Shown here: positions 17,997 to 27,032 of the stretch, piece after piece
Position numbering within the stretch: the stretch's first letter is position 1
How the letters are laid out: the number at the start of each line of letters is the position of its first letter
Assembly: GCA_965242565.1 (NCBI GenBank)
Contig: OZ251457.1
Coordinates: forward strand, 2,356,001 to 2,420,000
Length of the DNA: 64,000 bases
Direction: 5' to 3'
DNA from: CATQGW01 sp965242565
GTDB taxonomy: Bacteria; Chloroflexota; Dehalococcoidia; Bin125
Notes under the pieces: model-generated
The model's input: the letters and a program-made list of their open reading frames with translations, nothing else
Database searches by the model: none
Told to the model about the DNA's origin: nothing
Program-made: the position numbers and the translations under genes

Positions 17997-18422
17997 TTAT
18001 TCGCTCACTTCCACGCCCATGCTGCGGGCGGTGCCGGCGACCATCAGCATGGCCGCTTCGATGTCGTTGGCGTTGAGGTCGGGCATCTTCTTTTCGGCGA
18101 TCTCGCGCAGTTGATCGCGGGAGATCGAGCCGGCCACTTCGCGGCGCGGTTCGGATGCGCCTTTGGCGAGGCCGGCGGCGCGGCGAATCAGATCGGAGGC
18201 CGGCGGCGTCTTCAACTCGAAGCTGAAGGAGCGGTCCTCGAAGATCGTGATCTGCGCGGGGGTGATTTCGCCGGCGTTGCGCGCGGTGCGCTCGTTGTAG
18301 GACTTGACGAAGTCCATGATGCTGACGCCGTGCTGGCCGAGCGCGGGGCCGACCGGCGGGGCCGGGCTGGCCTTGCTGCCCTCCAGCTGCAAGGTGAGAA
18401 CTGCTCGTACGCGCTTGGCCAT
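17997..18422 (-). CDS. rplK: 50S ribosomal protein L11
   Basis: A 141-residue L11, the usual length. It has the N-terminal PAPPVGPALGQHGVSIMDFVKSYNERT motif split by normal spacing and the C-terminal rRNA-binding domain ending in GTARSMGVEV. It works in the GTPase-associated centre of the ribosome. It follows nusG by about 33 bases in the conserved secE-nusG-rplK-rplA order. Confidence 0.97.
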   Translation of the reverse strand: MAKRVRAVLTLQLEGSKASPAPPVGPALGQHGVSIMDFVKSYNERTARNAGEITPAQITIFEDRSFSFELKTPPASDLIRRAAGLAKGASEPRREVAGSISRDQLREIAEKKMPDLNANDIEAAMLMVAGTARSMGVEVSE

Positions 18423-18455
18423 ACCGGCGCTTCCCTTCGCTGGAACTGTCTGGGG

Positions 18456-19325
18456 CTACTGCTTTTCGACCTGATCGAAGTCGAGCTCGACGGGGGTTTC
18501 GCGCCCGAACATCGAGATCAGGACGCGCACCTTGCCTTTTTCGACATTGATCTGGTCGACCTGGGCGATGAAGTCCTGGAACGGACCATCGGTGACGCGG
18601 ACGCTGTCGTCGATGGCGAAGCCGACGCGGACGCGCGGCTCTTCTACCTGGGTCTGGCCGATGATCGAGGCGACCTCTTCGGGCGGCAGCGGGCGGGCCT
18701 GCTCTTCGGCGCCGACGAAGCCGGTCACGCCGTCGGTGCCGGTCACGACATGCCAGCTGCTGTTGGCCAGTTTTTGCGTGTCGGGGTCAACGCGGATCTG
18801 GACGAGCACGTAGCCGGGCAGCAGCATGCGCTGGACTTCGCGGCGCTTGCCGCCGCGAATTTCGACTTCCTGCTGGGTCGGGACGAGCACGTAGTTCTTC
18901 TCGTCGTCGCGCTCGGCTTCGGGGTTGAGCGGGACGAATTCGTGGGCGACATCCATATTGCGGATGCGGAGGTCGAGCGACTCGCGGACCTTTTTCTCGT
19001 GGCCGGTGTAGGTGTTGACGGCGAACCAGGCGGCGTCTTCGCTTTGCACCGAGGCGGCGTCGGGCCCGGGCTCCTCGGCGCTCTCCGGGTCCTCGGTGAG
19101 GAAGGCGGCGACGGGGGTTTCCTCGACCTCGACGGGCTGGTCGAGGCCGAGGTCGGCGACGGCCTGGGCGGCGGTCGCGTCGGGATCGGATGCGTCATCG
19201 CTCTCGACGCCGAGGCTGCGCGCGAGCTCGAGCAGCTCCTGCAGCTCGCGCTCGGCGCTGGTCAGCTCGCGCGGCGCCGGTTCCGCCATATTGGTCTCCG
19301 AAGTGAGCTGGTCGGCTTGCGTCAT
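18456..19325 (-). CDS. nusG: Transcription termination/antitermination factor NusG, with N-terminal extension
   Basis: A 289-residue NusG. The NGN domain begins only near residue 98 (AAWFAVNTYTGHEKKVRESL) and the C-terminal KOW domain near 235 (VRVTDGPFQDFIAQVDQI). NusG is usually about 180 residues, so the first ~97 residues are extra: Glu/Asp/Ala-rich, probably disordered. An internal ATG at the MAEPAPREL segment could shorten this by only 12 residues. It binds RNA polymerase and couples it to the ribosome through S10. The neighbour secE also has an unusual N-terminal extension. Confidence 0.95.
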   Translation of the reverse strand: MTQADQLTSETNMAEPAPRELTSAERELQELLELARSLGVESDDASDPDATAAQAVADLGLDQPVEVEETPVAAFLTEDPESAEEPGPDAASVQSEDAAWFAVNTYTGHEKKVRESLDLRIRNMDVAHEFVPLNPEAERDDEKNYVLVPTQQEVEIRGGKRREVQRMLLPGYVLVQIRVDPDTQKLANSSWHVVTGTDGVTGFVGAEEQARPLPPEEVASIIGQTQVEEPRVRVGFAIDDSVRVTDGPFQDFIAQVDQINVEKGKVRVLISMFGRETPVELDFDQVEKQ

Positions 19326-19345
19326 GTCGTTCTCAGATCAGCGGC

Positions 19346-19807
19346 TCAGGGCAGCAGGGCATTTTCGACGACGCGGTTGAGGCCGAAGTCGATCGCGCCG
19401 AGGAAGATGCCGACCGCGATGGCGACGACGAGCACGACGACGGTGAGGTTGGCGGTTTCCTGTCGGGAGGGCCAGACGACCTTGCGGAGTTCGTCGATGA
19501 TGGCCATGATCGGGCGGGGGTGGGTGAGGCGGTAGAACCAGCCGCGCACGCGGGGGGTGTCTTCGGTGGTCGGAGCCTGGGACTGGATTTGGCGGCGGGG
19601 GCGGGCGGGCAGGCTGGCGACGCCGGCTCCGCCGTCGGCGGCCTGGACATTGAGGTCGTCGGGCGCGCCGTCGGGTTCGGCGGCGGGTTCCTGCGGCGCA
19701 GGGCGGTTGGCGTCGCCGCGGGTGGGCCGGGGTGGAGCGGCGGCGCGGGGCGCCGCGCCGCGCTGGCGGCGGCGTCCACGACGGCGGGAGTTGCTGTTGC
19801 GCGCCAC
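19346..19807 (-). CDS. secE: Preprotein translocase subunit SecE, with long N-terminal extension
   Basis: A 153-residue protein. The SecE core is the last ~60 residues (IMAIIDELRKVVWPSRQETANLTVVVLVVAIAVGIFLGAIDFGLNRVV) with the conserved cytoplasmic helix and one transmembrane segment. About 90 residues before this are Arg/Ala/Pro-rich and low in complexity, starting MARNSNSRRRGRRRQRG. The position between rpmG and nusG is canonical. It stabilises SecY in the translocon. Confidence 0.93.
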   Translation of the reverse strand: MARNSNSRRRGRRRQRGAAPRAAAPPRPTRGDANRPAPQEPAAEPDGAPDDLNVQAADGGAGVASLPARPRRQIQSQAPTTEDTPRVRGWFYRLTHPRPIMAIIDELRKVVWPSRQETANLTVVVLVVAIAVGIFLGAIDFGLNRVVENALLP

Positions 19808-19861
19808 GCTGCTGGTCCTCTCTGTTGCTGCGCTTCTCTGCGCTGCGCCGCTGCGCGACGG

Positions 19862-20023
19862 CTAGCGGGTCTCGCGGAACGCGCGCCGGGAGCGGCAGCG
19901 CGGGCAATATTTGGTCAGCTCGAGCCGGTCCGTATCGTTGCGGCGGTTTTTCGTCGTGTGATACGTGTGCGACTGGCACTCGCGGCAGCGCAGCGAGATG
20001 AAGATTCGGTCGCCCTTCGCCAT
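19862..20023 (-). CDS. rpmG: 50S ribosomal protein L33, zinc-binding form
   Basis: A 53-residue protein found by reading the gap between secE and tuf: it begins MAKGDRIFISLRCRECQSHTY and ends with CPRCRSRRAFRETR. Cysteines 13, 16, 40 and 43 form two CxxC pairs, so this is the zinc-containing (C+) form of L33. A GAGAGGG ribosome-binding site precedes the ATG and the stop is TAG. Location between tuf and secE is the common bacterial arrangement. Confidence 0.95.
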   Translation of the reverse strand: MAKGDRIFISLRCRECQSHTYHTTKNRRNDTDRLELTKYCPRCRSRRAFRETR

Positions 20024-20186
20024 CGCGGCCCTCTCAATCGGCGCGGCGGCCTGCGGGATGCAAGCCAGCGGTGAGACTGATCATCGCAGATCGCGGCGTT
20101 TGGCGCTGTTATGTGCGCCGCGGTTGTCCACAAGCGGTTGTCCGCCGCCGCCGGCTTCCGACCGAGCCGCCGCGCGGATTCCGTGC

Positions 20187-21389
<1,203 letters not shown>

Positions 21390-21426
21390 CTGCCTGCTCC
21401 TTTCGACCGCCGCAGTGGGGCGGCTG

Positions 21427-21502
21427 TGGAGCCCGCATCCAGATTTGAACTGGAGACCTCGTTCTTACCAAGAACGCGCTCTACCGACTGAGCTATGCGG
21501 GC
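21427..21502 (-). tRNA. tRNA-Thr (anticodon GGU)
   Basis: 76 bases with an encoded CCA. The acceptor GCCCGCA pairs with TGCGGGC; the anticodon arm CGTTC-TTGGTAA-GAACG gives anticodon GGT; the T arm is TCCAG-TTCAAAT-CTGGA. Last of three tRNAs before tuf. Confidence 0.96.
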
Positions 21503-21575
21503 GTGGTTCCTCCGTGTGGTTGGACTGCTCCGATTGCGGGTGCGACGCAGCGCAGTTGCGCCGCGGGATTGTGCG

Positions 21576-21661
21576 TGGTGCTGGGGGCAGGATTCGAACC
21601 TGCGTAGCCTTTCGGCGCCGGTTTTACAGACCGGTGGTATTAGCCACTCACCCACCCCAGC
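21576..21661 (-). tRNA. tRNA-Tyr (anticodon GUA)
   Basis: 86 bases including CCA, with the long variable arm typical of bacterial tRNA-Tyr. The acceptor GCTGGGG pairs with CCCCAGC; the anticodon arm CCGGT-CTGTAAA-ACCGG gives GTA; the T arm is GCAGG-TTCGAAT-CCTGC. Confidence 0.96.
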
Positions 21662-21680
21662 AGGGTTTCGGCGGGGGCGC

Positions 21681-21756
21681 TGGAGCCCAAGGGGGGATTC
21701 GAACCCCCAACCTGCCGATTACAAATCGGCTGCGCTGCCGGTTGCGCCACCTGGGC
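21681..21756 (-). tRNA. tRNA-Thr (anticodon UGU)
   Basis: 76 bases with an encoded CCA. The acceptor GCCCAGG pairs with CTTGGGC (one G-U pair); the anticodon arm GCCGA-TTTGTAA-TCGGC gives TGT; the T arm is GGGGG-TTCGAAT-CCCCC. First of the cluster. About 65 bases upstream a TATGCT (21822-21827, minus strand) could be the -10 of the tRNA-tuf transcript, but no good -35 is seen. Confidence 0.96.
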
Positions 21757-22007
21757 CGGTTCCTGCGACGCGGACGCCGCGCGGGTCGGGCCACGTATTC
21801 GGGGAGCCGAGCCTTGCAATCAGCATACATCGCAGACGGGCGGCGGCGGAACACGGAATTCAACGTGGGATACAGAGCGGATGCGGGGCGGGTGCGGAGC
21901 GGAGGCAGCCGCGTGAGGGAGCAGGCGTGAGCGGCCACTTTGGTAGCCTGCCGCGAGCCGAATGGCGGAATCGAAGCCGTTGGACCTTCGGGAAGTGAGC
22001 GAGCGTG

Positions 22008-23096
22008 ATGACCAGATTGCGATTCCCGGGCCGCTGGGTCGCGGCGGCCGCAGCGCTGGCGGTCCTGGCGCTGGTTGGGGCGGCGCTCGCCGCGACGCTG
22101 ATCGGCGCGCCCGCGGCGTCGGCCGAAGGACCGAACGACCACGATCTGCCCGTGCTGCCGGACCTGCCGGTGCTCTCGATGCGCGGTACCGGCGAGCTGC
22201 ACGCAGACGGCATCCACTTGGTCCACAGCGGCGGCACGGAGGGCTACATCACCGCCCACGACAGGCTGCTGGTCAACGATGACGACGGTCGGTTCGAGAT
22301 TCGCGCGCATCTGATCGGCGAGGATGGGGCGGACCCAACGCTGCATGTGCATGAGGTCGGGGGCGAGGTGATCTACAGCTACGACCTGCTGGTGTCGTGT
22401 CCGCACGCGGACGTCTGCCGGCTGGTCAGCGATGTCTACGTGGAGTTCGAGGGCGGCGGGGAGTGGGAGGTCGCGCTCGAGTACGGCTCCGGCAAGCTGC
22501 ATGAGTGGCAGCTGGAGGTGTACCGCGAGGGCGCGATGCTGGGCAATCTGGACCTGCCGCCGTTCCCGGCCCCGCCGGCGTTGGCGATGCGCGGCGACGG
22601 CTCGTTGCTGGCCGACGGGATCCACCTGATCCCGCTGCGCATCAGCGAGCAGGCCGCAACGAACGACGACGGCGCGCTGATCGTCGGCGACGACGACGGG
22701 GAGTTCGAGGTGCGGGCCTACTTTGTCGCGCCCGACGGCAGCGAAGCGACGCTGCATGTCTACGATGCGGCCGACCACCAGCTGCGCTATGAGTACGACA
22801 TGATCGTGGCCTGCCCGACGCAGCCGCTCTGCCGGGTGGCGACCGACCTGGTGCTACATCTGGGCGGCGGCGGGACCTGGAACGTCGACCTGGAGCACAT
22901 CGAGGGCGTTATTCAGGACTGGCAGCTCGAGGTCTACCGCACGCCGCTGGCGTCGCTGCCGACGACCGGCACGGGCGGGCTGCTGGAGACCGAGCGCGCC
23001 GGCAGCGCCGCGATCGCCGGCATGCTCGCCGGCGTCGCCGCGATCGTCGTTGCGACGGCGCTGTTGGCGGCCAGGGTTCGGCGGTGCGCGAACTGA
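22008..23096 (+). CDS. Secreted surface protein with two copies of an undescribed Cys-paired domain and an LPXTG-like tail
   Basis: A 362-residue protein, no family recognised. Residues 1-39 are a signal peptide. Two homologous domains follow, about 48-172 and 183-310. Each opens with a Pro-rich LPxxPxxxxxMRGxG, contains a C-x5-C pair (C131/C137 and C269/C275) and closes with a W-x-V/L-E...W-Q-L-E-V-Y pattern. The C-terminus has LPTTG (317-321) inside TTGTGGLL, then a hydrophobic helix and a basic RVRRCAN end, which is the layout of a sortase substrate. A third copy of the domain ends the protein at 62722. A GTG lies directly before the chosen ATG. Confidence 0.75.
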   Translation: MTRLRFPGRWVAAAAALAVLALVGAALAATLIGAPAASAEGPNDHDLPVLPDLPVLSMRGTGELHADGIHLVHSGGTEGYITAHDRLLVNDDDGRFEIRAHLIGEDGADPTLHVHEVGGEVIYSYDLLVSCPHADVCRLVSDVYVEFEGGGEWEVALEYGSGKLHEWQLEVYREGAMLGNLDLPPFPAPPALAMRGDGSLLADGIHLIPLRISEQAATNDDGALIVGDDDGEFEVRAYFVAPDGSEATLHVYDAADHQLRYEYDMIVACPTQPLCRVATDLVLHLGGGGTWNVDLEHIEGVIQDWQLEVYRTPLASLPTTGTGGLLETERAGSAAIAGMLAGVAAIVVATALLAARVRRCAN

Positions 23097-23104
23097 GGAC
23101 CGAC

Positions 23105-23149
23105 GAGTTTGCGTCACTCTTTGACGTAAACTCGTGCGGCCTGTACCCT
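23105..23149 (+). promoter_or_regulatory. Promoter with overlapping operator-like inverted repeat
   Basis: TTGACG (23121-23126), 17 bases, TACCCT (23144-23149) form a good sigma-70-type promoter for the gene at 23200. The -35 lies in an inverted repeat of 12-base arms, GAGTTTGCGTCA (23105-23116) and TGACGTAAACTC (23122-23133), with 11 of 12 positions matched and a 5-base spacer. This geometry suggests a dimeric repressor or activator site; it could alternatively be a hairpin ending the upstream gene. Confidence 0.6.
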
Positions 23150-23199
23150 GCGACGCGAGCGTCGCCGGGCGATGCGATCAGGATGAGGAGTAGTGCAGC

Positions 23200-24006
23200 A
23201 TGGCGACGATGGTGCGAATTGCGGCGGCAGTGCTGCTGACACTGGCGGTGGGCGGGATGCTGAGCGCGAACGACGCGCGGGCGCAGCAGAGCGTCTGTCT
23301 GAATCTGGCCCCGGGCACGCATGATCTGGAGGCTCCCTCGCAGGAGCGCGAGGGCAACGTGGTCTTCCGGGTGGTGATCGGCGAGGGCGGAGAGATCGTG
23401 GAGTTCTACGAGCCCGGCGGAGTGGAGATTGGAGCCGCGGCGGGCATCGGCATCTTCATGAGCGGCGAATATCAGCTGCCGGAGGGCGTGGCGATCGCGG
23501 TCTGCCCGTACACCGGAGACGACTCGATGTCGGACGATGCTTCGGTGTCGGAGGACAACGGGGACTCGCTGGAGTCGGAAGCGTCCACGGACGGTGAAGA
23601 GCAAGCCGGTCCGCCGGCTGAAGCGGGCGCGGCGCAGGCCGGCCCCGCGCTCTGCGTGAACCTCAGCCCGGGCATGCACATACTGGATGTCACGGCGTTC
23701 GGAATTGCGATGTCGGTCACGGCGCAGATTGGGCCGGGCGGCGAGGTGATCATGGTCGACGCGGGCGATTTCGGGGTGCATCCCGGCGCTGCGGTGGCGG
23801 GGATGATCGGCACCTCGATCGTGCTGCCGCCGGAAGTGCAGGTGACGCCGTGCGCCGCCGGCTTCGGCGCGACGGGCACGGGCGGCCTGCTGGACCGGGG
23901 CTTGGGCGCGCAGGAGGTCGGCCTGGTCGCGTCGGCGGCGCTGGGCGTCTCGCTGCTTTCGCTGCTGACGCTGCTCGCGCGGCGGCGGAGCCGGGGCCTC
24001 GCGTAG
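23200..24006 (+). CDS. Secreted membrane-anchored protein with two short Cys-bounded repeats
   Basis: A 268-residue protein, unknown family. Residues 1-28 are a signal peptide (cleavage near DARA-QQ). Two repeats of roughly 70 residues, each beginning C-L/V-N-L-x-P-G-x-H and ending at a second Cys after a hydrophobic V-x-V/I stretch, are separated by an acidic Ser/Asp/Glu linker (about 107-145). The C-terminus has TGTGGLLD, a transmembrane helix and RRRSRGLA, like the tail of the preceding gene but without the LP. An AGGAG site precedes the ATG. It is probably exported and membrane- or wall-attached. Confidence 0.72.
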   Translation: MATMVRIAAAVLLTLAVGGMLSANDARAQQSVCLNLAPGTHDLEAPSQEREGNVVFRVVIGEGGEIVEFYEPGGVEIGAAAGIGIFMSGEYQLPEGVAIAVCPYTGDDSMSDDASVSEDNGDSLESEASTDGEEQAGPPAEAGAAQAGPALCVNLSPGMHILDVTAFGIAMSVTAQIGPGGEVIMVDAGDFGVHPGAAVAGMIGTSIVLPPEVQVTPCAAGFGATGTGGLLDRGLGAQEVGLVASAALGVSLLSLLTLLARRRSRGLA

Positions 24007-24102
24007 TCCCGTCCGCGCTCTGCTTGCGGAAGTCGAATCGCTCTTTGTACCGTGATACGCGCCGGGCGTGTGGGGCGTATCCGGTAAACGAGGAGTATCG
24101 CA

Positions 24103-25086
24103 ATGGTCCGCATCCTTGAGCAGGGCCGAAGCCGCGCCGCGCTGTTGGCGCTGGCGGCAGTGGGCGCGCTCGCCGCGCTGGCGCTGGCGGGCGCGCTGAG
24201 CGACGGGCGGGCGGACGCGCAGACACCCACCGACAGCCAAATCAGCTACAGCGCGATCAGCGCCGGCGGATATCACACCTGCGCCTTGCTGGCCGAGACG
24301 TTGCGCGACGGCAACGGCGCGGTCATCGCCGAGGAGGGCGCGATCCGCTGTTGGGGCTGGGGCGCATACGGCCGCCTGCTCGCGCCGACGGGCAGCTACA
24401 GCAGGATCAGCGCCGGCGAGCGGTTCAGCTGCGCGATCAACAGCGACACGAATGCGGTGGTGTGCTGGGGCAGCACGACAACGGTGGGAAGCCCGCCGGC
24501 CGGCACCTTCGACGAGATCAGCGCCGGCCGCTTTCACGCCTGCGGGCTGCGCCAGAACCTGGTGATTCAGTGCTGGGGGCTGAACGACGACGGCCAGAGC
24601 AACGACCCGACGGGGGTGTTCATTGAGGTCGGCGCGGGCGCGCAGCACTCGTGCGGGCTGCGCACCACCGGCGAGATCGTCTGTTGGGGGGCGAACTGGG
24701 CCGGGCAGAGCAGCCCTCCCGCAGGGTCCGAATTCACCTCGCTGAGCGTGGGCCCGGACTTCAACTGCGCGCGGCGCTCAGACGGCCGGGTGCTCTGCTG
24801 GGGGAAGAATTCCCAGAAGCAGATCGGGGCGCCGTCGGTGACGTTTACGACGGTAGCCGTGGGCGGAGAGCACGCCTGCGGGCTGCGCAGCGGGGACAGT
24901 GAGGGCTGGGCGGTCTGTTGGGGCGGCAACCCGGCCTACGGCGCAGCGCGGCCGCCGGACGGCGTGTTCACGGCGATCAGCGGCGGCACGCACCACGCCT
25001 GCGGGCTGCGCAGCAGCGGCGCGGCGACCTGCTGGGGCTCCGACCAACTCGGTCAAAGCTCCCCACCGTCGCGGCCAGCGCAGTAG
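24103..25086 (+). CDS. Secreted RCC1-repeat protein
   Basis: A 327-residue protein with a signal peptide (residues 1-41) and about seven RCC1-like repeats of 35-40 residues following the pattern F-x-x-I-S-A-G-x-x-H-x-C-G-L-R ... C-W-G-x-N. Such repeats close into a beta-propeller. No enzymatic domain and no anchor are seen, so it is probably secreted or loosely surface-bound. A TACCGT hexamer (24048-24053), with TTGCGG 18 bases before it, could be its promoter; an AGGAG site lies before the ATG. A related protein is encoded at 57119-58399. Confidence 0.82.
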   Translation: MVRILEQGRSRAALLALAAVGALAALALAGALSDGRADAQTPTDSQISYSAISAGGYHTCALLAETLRDGNGAVIAEEGAIRCWGWGAYGRLLAPTGSYSRISAGERFSCAINSDTNAVVCWGSTTTVGSPPAGTFDEISAGRFHACGLRQNLVIQCWGLNDDGQSNDPTGVFIEVGAGAQHSCGLRTTGEIVCWGANWAGQSSPPAGSEFTSLSVGPDFNCARRSDGRVLCWGKNSQKQIGAPSVTFTTVAVGGEHACGLRSGDSEGWAVCWGGNPAYGAARPPDGVFTAISGGTHHACGLRSSGAATCWGSDQLGQSSPPSRPAQ

Positions 25087-25126
25087 GGGCGGACATCCCC
25101 CTCTCCGCCACACCCGTCCCCCACTT

Positions 25127-25485
25127 CCGTCATACCCGCGCTTGCCGCGGGTATCTCGATGCGACCAGCACCGCCGCCGCTCCCAGCGCCTCCCCGTCGT
25201 TCCAGCCCCCGAGCGGGAATCGGCCCCGCTTCACCTCCAACCCCTGTGCCCGCCCCCTTCCGCCGCCCCCTGTCCGTCGTTCCAGACTTGATCTGGAACC
25301 CAAACCCAACGTGGTGCGCAGCGCAGGGGACCGGAGCGGTCCCCCAACGAGCATGCGCAGGAACTCCGACGCTCGGTCCCGCCAACGACCGCCGTATGGG
25401 CCCCAGATCAAGTCTGGGGCGACGGATCTTGGGGATGGGGGTTGGGTACTGGTCACGTCGAGATACCCGCGGCAAGCGCGGGTAT
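25127..25485. repeat. Nested palindromic repeats: two outer ATACCCGCG hairpins around a 152-bp MITE-like element
   Basis: Fills most of the gap between the RCC1 gene and cysS. The outer hairpins (25132-25154 and 25463-25485, arms ATACCCGCG/CGCGGGTAT) lie in opposite orientation with matching flanks (GTC.. and ..CTCGA). Between them, 25274-25425 is a full copy of the 150-bp element described at 44847 and 45665. Its left arm here is TTCCAGA..TCTGGAA instead of CCCCAGA..TCTGGGG, so both strands of the stem have changed together. No gene is seen in 25087-25574. Confidence 0.8.
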
Positions 25486-25574
25486 GACGGAGTAGGGGTG
25501 GCGCGGGTGTGACGGAGTAGAGGGCAGGTGTGGCGGTGGGTGCGGTGTGTGTATAACGGAAGTGTGAACACGCC

Positions 25575-27005
25575 CTAGAAGCGCAGGGCGCTTTCGACCA
25601 GGGATTCCGCTTCGGGCGGGGACTCTTCGGCGGCTTCGAGCTGGGGTTCGGCGCGGCGCCAGCGGGTGCCCTCGCGGCTGTCTTCGAGGGTGATGCCGAG
25701 ATCGGTGAGACGATCGCGGACCTGGTCGGCCAGCTCGAACTGGCGGGCGGAGCGCAGCGCGGAGCGAACCTCGACGAGCAGGTCCACAAACGGCGCGGCG
25801 TCCTCCGAGCCGGCCGCGGTTTCGGCGAACCCGAGGCCGAGCACGCCGCCCAACTCGAGCAGGGCGTCGCGGGCCGCGCCGGCGGGTTGCTCGGCGGCGC
25901 GGGCGCGGTTGACGGCGCGGGCGAGCTCGAAGAGCACCGCGAGCGCCTGCGGCGTGTTGAGATCGTCTTCGAGCGCCTCGATGAATGCGGCGCGCGACGG
26001 CGCCGGGTCGATCCCACCGTCGCCGTCGGGCAGCGGGAGCGTGGCGGCCAGACGCAGGCGCTCCGCGCCCCGAGCGGAGGCGGCCAGCGATTCCTCGGAG
26101 TAGGTCAACGGCGAGCGGTAGTGTCCGCCGAGCACGAACATGCGCAGGCCGTCCGCGCCGAAGCGGTCCAGCCCCTCGCGCAGACGCACGATCTTGCCGG
26201 TTGACTTGGACATCTTCTCGTCGCCGACCTGCATCATCGCGTTGTGAACCCAGTGGCGGACGAACGGGTCTTTGCCGCTATAGGCCTCGGACTGCGCGAT
26301 TTCGTTCTCGTGGTGGGGGAAGATCAGGTCCATGCCGCCGCCGTGCAGGTCTATCTGTTCGCCGAGGTAGCGGCCCGACATCGCGGAGCACTCGATGTGC
26401 CAGCCGGGGCGTCCGGAACCCCAGGGGCTGTCCCATTGCGGTTCGCCGGGCTTCGCGCCCTTCCAGAGCGTGAAGTCCATCGGGTGCTCTTTTTCGACGC
26501 CGATATCGGTGGGTTCGGCGGAGATCATGTCCTCCAGCGCGCGTCCGGAGAGCTTGCCGTAGCCGTTCATGCGGTGGACGCGGAAGTAGACATCGCCGCC
26601 GGCGGGGTAGGCCATGCCGCGCTCGATCAGGCCGCCGATCAGCTCGATCATCTGAGGGATTTCTTCGGTCGCGCGGGGGTGGACATCGGCAGGCTGGATC
26701 TGCAGCTCGCGCCACTCGTCCATGAACGAGGAAATCTGGCGCTCGGCGAGTTCGGCGACGGTCATGCCCAGCTCGGCGGCGCGGGCGATCAGTTTGTCGT
26801 CGACATCGGTGAAGTTGTAGACGAGCCGCACCCGCCGCCCGCGCCATTCGAGGAAGCGGCGCAGGGTGTCGAAGACGATGATGCTCATCGCGTGACCGAG
26901 ATGGGCGTCGTCGTAGGGCGTGATGCCGCAGACGTACATCGAGATGGGGTCGTGCTGCGGCTCGAAGGGGTCTTTGCTGCGGGTGAGGGTGTTGTAGAGA
27001 CGCAC
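25575..27005 (-). CDS. cysS: Cysteinyl-tRNA synthetase
   Basis: A 476-residue class I synthetase that charges tRNA-Cys. The HIGH-type motif is HLGH (35-38), preceded by the zinc-ligand Cys26 in MYVCGITPYD; further metal-site and catalytic segments are WHIECSAM and FPHHENEIAQSEA, and KMSKS is present as EKMSKSTGK. The helical anticodon domain follows. It ends the operon PIN/TRAM-ispDF-cysE-cysS, which groups cysteine synthesis with its use. Confidence 0.97.
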   Translation of the reverse strand: MRLYNTLTRSKDPFEPQHDPISMYVCGITPYDDAHLGHAMSIIVFDTLRRFLEWRGRRVRLVYNFTDVDDKLIARAAELGMTVAELAERQISSFMDEWRELQIQPADVHPRATEEIPQMIELIGGLIERGMAYPAGGDVYFRVHRMNGYGKLSGRALEDMISAEPTDIGVEKEHPMDFTLWKGAKPGEPQWDSPWGSGRPGWHIECSAMSGRYLGEQIDLHGGGMDLIFPHHENEIAQSEAYSGKDPFVRHWVHNAMMQVGDEKMSKSTGKIVRLREGLDRFGADGLRMFVLGGHYRSPLTYSEESLAASARGAERLRLAATLPLPDGDGGIDPAPSRAAFIEALEDDLNTPQALAVLFELARAVNRARAAEQPAGAARDALLELGGVLGLGFAETAAGSEDAAPFVDLLVEVRSALRSARQFELADQVRDRLTDLGITLEDSREGTRWRRAEPQLEAAEESPPEAESLVESALRF

Positions 27006-27032
27006 GTCCGGGGCTTCCTCCGATACCGCTGC

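Noticed and set aside
20121..20150. DnaA boxes / oriC between rpmG and tuf
   Set aside because: One TTGTCCACA and one TTGTCCGCC only, in a GC-rich spacer between ribosomal genes; no AT-rich region or cluster.
21822..21850. Promoter for the tRNA-tuf transcript
   Set aside because: TATGCT is a fair -10 but the -35 region is poor, so it is mentioned only in the tRNA entry.
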